A stretch of 64,000 nucleotides of DNA from Carposina sasakii (taxonomy: Eukaryota > Arthropoda > Insecta > Lepidoptera > Carposinidae), in NCBI GenBank assembly GCA_014607495.2, contig CP053152.1, positions 3,472,001 through 3,536,000 on the forward strand, read 5' to 3'. The position numbers and the translations under genes were made by a program. Shown here in pieces: positions 59,613 through 64,000 of the stretch. Within the stretch, counting starts at the first letter, position 1. Every line of letters begins with the position of its first letter. The notes under the pieces were generated by a model that searched no databases, was not told the origin of the DNA, and worked only from the letters and a program-made list of their open reading frames with translations.

Positions 59613-60134
59613 TCAGAAATGATTATATTTCAAAAGCAAATATCTCAACTTGCGAGGGTGTGAAACTGTGGACTTAAATAGTTTTACGATAAAATCTGTT
59701 AGCAACTGTATGGAAGTTTGGAGTAAAATAGAATAGCAGTCTCCAGCCGAGAAGTGCACTGGTGGTGCACTGACAGAATTATCTGAAGTGTCCGCGCTGC
59801 GAGGGGAGGAGGTTATTTCTGTATTTTGCGGGAACTGTCGTTTGCAGATTATGGCCCGCATAACTTGCGGAACATCGACCATGGACTGGGCAATGATCCA
59901 GATGGTAGCCATATTGCCACGAGACAAAATTTTAAAGCTCAACATATTCAGCACTACTTTGATATGTTTGATTATAGACAACACATGATTCATTTGTAAA
60001 CGGCTTAATTTCATCCATCCCGATCGGAATCCGAAAATAAGTTCACAAAATGTTAAGTAGGTACACACAAAGATAACCGTAGACCATGAGAAGAATAAAA
60101 CTAAGCCGATGCATTTGTTTGATACTTGATACAT
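59613..60134 (-). CDS. Unrecognised open reading frame (173 codons)
   Basis: The longest open frame in the right 13 kb. The translation has one hydrophobic segment near the start (GLVLFFSWSTVIFVCTYL), then a mixed, partly amphipathic body and a Ser-rich stretch (TSSPRSADTSDNSVSAPP). No family was recognised and no splice partners were identified. It may be chance, a decayed membrane-protein gene, or a single-exon gene. Low confidence. Confidence 0.2.
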   Translation of the reverse strand: MYQVSNKCIGLVLFFSWSTVIFVCTYLTFCELIFGFRSGWMKLSRLQMNHVLSIIKHIKVVLNMLSFKILSRGNMATIWIIAQSMVDVPQVMRAIICKRQFPQNTEITSSPRSADTSDNSVSAPPVHFSAGDCYSILLQTSIQLLTDFIVKLFKSTVSHPRKLRYLLLKYNHF

Positions 60135-60895
60135 TTAAAGTTTTATGAGAAAGAATTTTAAATTACATTCAAGGGAATCATTTTAAATAGCTTTTTGCAG
60201 TCGAGTTACATTTGAGGAAAAAACATGCAGATCAACGCATCGCCAAAAACGAGTGAAATAAATATCTAGTGAGTTTTACGAGAATTAAAATGTGCATCCT
60301 ACGCGAAACTGGTCCTGAACGCTCCCGTAATAGTCTGTTGCCCAAATACGAAGTTTGTTTTACCAATAAATTTGTCGATCTCGACGCATACATGAAGGAC
60401 GTGAATTGCATTCGCCAATAAACCAGCTCCGGTGACCGCTGGAGCATTATGAAATACGAAAGCAATGTGCAACAAAAACTTTCCTCTGAAAGCTGCCAAA
60501 CAGGTAAGCATTTATATAAATCTAAGAATTAAATATTTGCCGACATTGTTTCGATTTTTTTGTTACATACCTACTATTTGAGTCCCTGGTTATAGTACAG
60601 TTGAAATTGCTATGAATTATTATTAAGAGTTTAATCTTGTGTGAGAATACAAGTACTTACCTGTACGTTAAGTAGTTTCAATATTTAAATTAGATAGTAA
60701 TGAAATGAAGTGGGATTTTCTCTTTCTGCAATTAAATGGTACACTTTAATTATAACCATCATCTGAAATGCAATCGCAATTTACAGATAGGAAATATTTT
60801 AGCCAGTTATCTAGGTATAAGTATCGAGAAATAATGTTATTGTTTAATTTAATAGTTTAAGTTAATAGTTACCAGGAAGCGATAATATCTCGAAT

Positions 60896-60945
60896 AACTC
60901 GAATCTCGTTAATTATGTGTTATAATAATTAACGAGATTCGAGTT
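60896..60945. repeat. Perfect 20-bp palindrome with 10-base loop
   Basis: AACTCGAATCTCGTTAATTA (60896-60915) is exactly mirrored at 60926-60945 around TGTGTTATAA. No second copy was noticed in the window. Confidence 0.85.
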
Positions 60946-62470
60946 GGTGCCAAAGCAACTCTTCTAAAATTTCTTCTCAAATCTAAAATTAAACAAAGTG
61001 ATAAAAAGTGCATTCACGTGTATATTCTGCAAACCTACCTGTGTAAGGCAGAAAGCTAAAAATGAATCATCGAGGGTTATTTCGCGTGAGGTCAGGAGGA
61101 CATCTGCAGGCGTGGGCAGCCGGCAATATGTTGCAAGCAGAACCTGTTTCAGTGCTATAGCAATAAAAACCAATAACTAGCCAGTTGTGAAAAATCACAA
61201 ACAAGTTCCAGATGAACCTACGCAAATGCCTATCTAAAAATGTTAACTGGCTCTTATCTGATGCAACTATCGATTAACTGCAAACAAAGCACCCCGTTCT
61301 AATCCCGAATATATTGCAAAGATCCGATAACGATAACCATCGATAAGCGGGAAAATATTGAGCGATAACGAATGCCATTGAGGCCAATGCATCTATTGTG
61401 TACACATTGGTCATAAATTTGTTACGGTAGAAGATACAGATAATATTAGATGTTGAAAAGTATACTTAAGAGAAAATAGACATAATTAACTATGTATAGG
61501 TAATATTGCTACGAGCAGGAAAACGCAATGTGCAGATCAGAAACGCATGCTTCCGTCTATCCGGAGGCGAAGGACCTCGTAGGCGGACAGCTTTCGTGAT
61601 ATACTTCACGGATTGACTAACGAAGATACAAGACGTCATGGTATCAGAGAGCGATACCAGTTGCAAAACTATACAAATACATCGCAATTAAGCAACTATT
61701 TAATGCATACCACTGGCGTTGTTAATGACGGCCATTTCGTAAACTGTCAAACCTTCGACAGATTAAAATATGTATCGATTTTGTCTGTGGGACGTGTGTA
61801 GGAGTACCTGCCAAAATTGATAGGTTCTGAAATCTGGTTCTAATCCATTGAACAATGAACGCTTTAGTGGTCCATTGTTTCTTGAATTGTTTTATTAAAC
61901 TGTGTCGAAATAATAATCAAGAAGCATTGTAGGCGTATTAATAACTTTTTGTAAAGCAGTAAATTCTATAACATAATTCCAATTAAATAATGGCCACTTA
62001 TGGAATCCAATGAAACGTGTGAAACTGTTATTTGAATATAAATCTCATATGAAAGTACAAATTGTAGAAAACGGGAAACCTCAAATAATTTCTCGCGAGT
62101 ACCATAATAGACAGTACATTTGCAGTGGTGAAGCGGTGCTTCGTCCGCGACTAGAAAGTGGGAATTGGGGCGAGCAGTCGCTTCCATGCATTATGCTGAC
62201 GTCATTCCATGATTCACCGCAACCACTTATACTCACGTGTAAAATGAAACATATCTTTTAACAAGTCTTCGATATTTTCAATCAAAACTTGAAATACAAA
62301 CAGTCTAGTCGGTTACAAATCGAAAATGTGATCGTGATTCGTGATGGTATTTAGTTTCCAATAATACCCAAAGTACTTAGCTACTTTCACAGAATGCGGA
62401 TTGTGACATTTAGGAATTTTTAAGTTTAAGTAGGCGTGTATAACTCTGGACTATTATTACCTATATAAAT

Positions 62471-62831
62471 TAGGGTTGCCATCTCAAAACTATGAAAACC
62501 AGGATTTGAGGAAGTAATACCAGGACATTTCGATAAAAAGCCAGGACTATACATGTGCGAGCTGTACTATACAATACGATTGGAGGAAGTTAGTGGCGTG
62601 CGAATCTCAAAACACATTCAGTGCCGGTGACTACGTATTTGCTTCTTTTAGGCTTTCTATATGTGCCGCTGACGCTTATTTGCTCGATGTCGGCACCCTT
62701 ACAAAATCTGCCGACAGCGAATGTGTCAGGACTTTAAAACACAGGACGATGCTTAAAAACTATTCGGGACAGCCCAGGACACCCCAAAAAGCAGGACCTG
62801 TCGTGGGAAAACAGGACGGCTGGCAACCCTA
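62471..62831 (+). mobile_element. hAT-type MITE with perfect 8-bp target duplication
   Basis: 361 bp starting TAGGGTTGCCATCTC and ending GGCTGGCAACCCTA, flanked by ATATAAAT on both sides (62463-62470 and 62832-62839). Its 79-codon open frame is incidental. Confidence 0.85.
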
Positions 62832-64000
62832 ATATAAATAGCACATTTTAGTATACAAAACCGACCGAACTATCTTTATCTGGACCGGAACAACTGCAGT
62901 TCTGACCCTAACTACACATGAAAACCAAATTCCCTGTAGGAAAAAACTAAACTCTGCCAGACTTGAGAAAAAGAGAATTTTATATCAATCATGACGAAGC
63001 CTCTCGATAATAATTGATTAATTTGATTATAATCAAACACGGATCTTTCGATTACAAGTCTACTAACGTTAAACCAGTCGTTCTTCGTCTACAGAATTAT
63101 ACATAAACATAGTGTAGGTATGTACATTCAAACACAACAATGGCGAAAATGGCGATTAGTAGAGTTTAACTCCATATTACGAAATAAACACAAAACATCG
63201 CACAAGAAATCGCAATGAATAATGACGTGACTCAGAACCTGAAAATCAGTTAGTAAAAAATGCATTGTAAAAACTTATAATTACAAGAAAATCAATTGAA
63301 ACCTAGAGTTTTCTGGTCACTTGCATTCAGTAATTTATAGCCGGTTTTTGTTTCGCTTCTTGCAATATAGTCTGACCTTATTAGTCGCGAATTGAAAATC
63401 TCATTTCCTTCGAGCAACTGCATCGAAACAACAATCGTGACTTGACCTTCAATTGTTAAAAGATTTAGGGTTGCCAGAATATTTTTCTGACTCTTAATCA
63501 TCATAGTTTAGCCTTTAAACGCCTTTAATACTCCTATCCTGCATTTTTTATAAACAATGCAATAGAAAAAAACCGTGATGTGGTTGAATTATTTAAACAC
63601 GCTGAGCTACATCGGAGTTTCGCAATCTTTGGGAGCCCTTTCGTAGCGTTTTGTATCTACCATTCGAATCATGCTTGCCGTCGTTCGGCACGTGGCACGT
63701 CTTCCGAGCCCCAGCTAGACCATTCTCCGCCATAATTGCTACTATTAAGATGAGTCACGCTCAGCGACGCGGCCGATCTCAGCCTGTTTTATCAGTCGTT
63801 GAATCGCTTCTCCAGATTGGAGTTTAATCATATTGGAAAACCAAGAATGTACGAGTAATTAGTTTTTTTGTGACCTTGAAGGGAGTTTGCTAACGGTGTG
63901 TATTTGCGGTGGTATTGCACAGAGAAAGCGCCGGCGGCGGCGGTCGTTGTCGTTTCCGCGCGAGGGCCTCCAGTAATGGTCGCAGCCACCTCCCGCTGAC

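Larger units (their letters stand above)
50401..64000. other. Region without recognised genes, possibly the upstream intron of the phosphatase gene
   Basis: 13.6 kb. Searching by eye for PP2C motifs (DGHGG, GDSRA, SRAIGD) on minus found none. Repeats present: a hairpin at 51522-51589, an old repeat at 52230-52440 (related to 36190-36260, sharing GATGTATTC and ATGCACGGAAGGGAGATGCAG-like sequence), a tRNA-like fragment, three retroelement or hAT elements, and a palindrome. It is less repeat-rich than the left half and could hold regulatory DNA. Confidence 0.5.

Noticed and set aside
50401..64000. Catalytic exons of the PP2C phosphatase
   Set aside because: No DGHGG-, GDSRA- or SRAIGD-like codons were found on minus by eye; they may lie further upstream, so none is called.

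Overview
The window is eukaryotic, AT-rich and intron-rich. It is most likely lepidopteran (moth or butterfly). The signs are short exons with GT-AG introns, dense small DNA transposons (MITEs), tRNA-derived SINE fragments, and the retroelement 3' tails common in Lepidoptera (a head like ACTAGTGGACGCCCGCG, a tail like ACAAACAAAC followed by CTTTATAATATTAGTATAGAT). No bacterial, viral or CRISPR feature was seen. Species and family assignments come from motif recognition only; no database search was possible.

Layout. 1-7.8 kb is repeat-only: a duplicated block of at least 1.1 kb, an inverted pair of ~110-bp module arrays, a 127-bp tandem array inside a retroelement tail, and a small retroelement carrying a hammerhead-like fold. 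7.86-12.3 kb (+) is a seven-exon gene for a 608-residue protein that looks like a domesticated Merlin/IS1595-type transposase: zinc ribbon kept, catalytic acids apparently lost, and an acidic tail rich in SUMO-type motifs. 16.2-17.5 kb (+) and 24.6-25.1 kb (+) encode two small secreted proteins sharing a YDQRQ-x-G-x-x-NYR motif. 29.2-37.1 kb (+) is a complete seven-exon cytosolic sulfotransferase gene of 350 residues. 38.9-50.4 kb (-) is the 3' part of a large gene: its first visible exon is the end of a PP2C phosphatase domain. Eight more exons in consistent phase encode a disordered tail of over 1,200 residues with a PABP-binding PAM2 motif, a Ser/Pro minisatellite and a basic Ala/Pro/Lys-rich end. 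50.4-64 kb has no recognised exon and may be the upstream intron of that gene; the phosphatase catalytic exons must lie beyond 64 kb or have been missed.

The genes look like unrelated neighbours, apart from the two secreted paralogues. The most unusual items are the domesticated transposase gene, the compact retroelement family with a hammerhead fold and 12-13 bp target duplications, and the phosphatase-PAM2 combination with a probable internal promoter.
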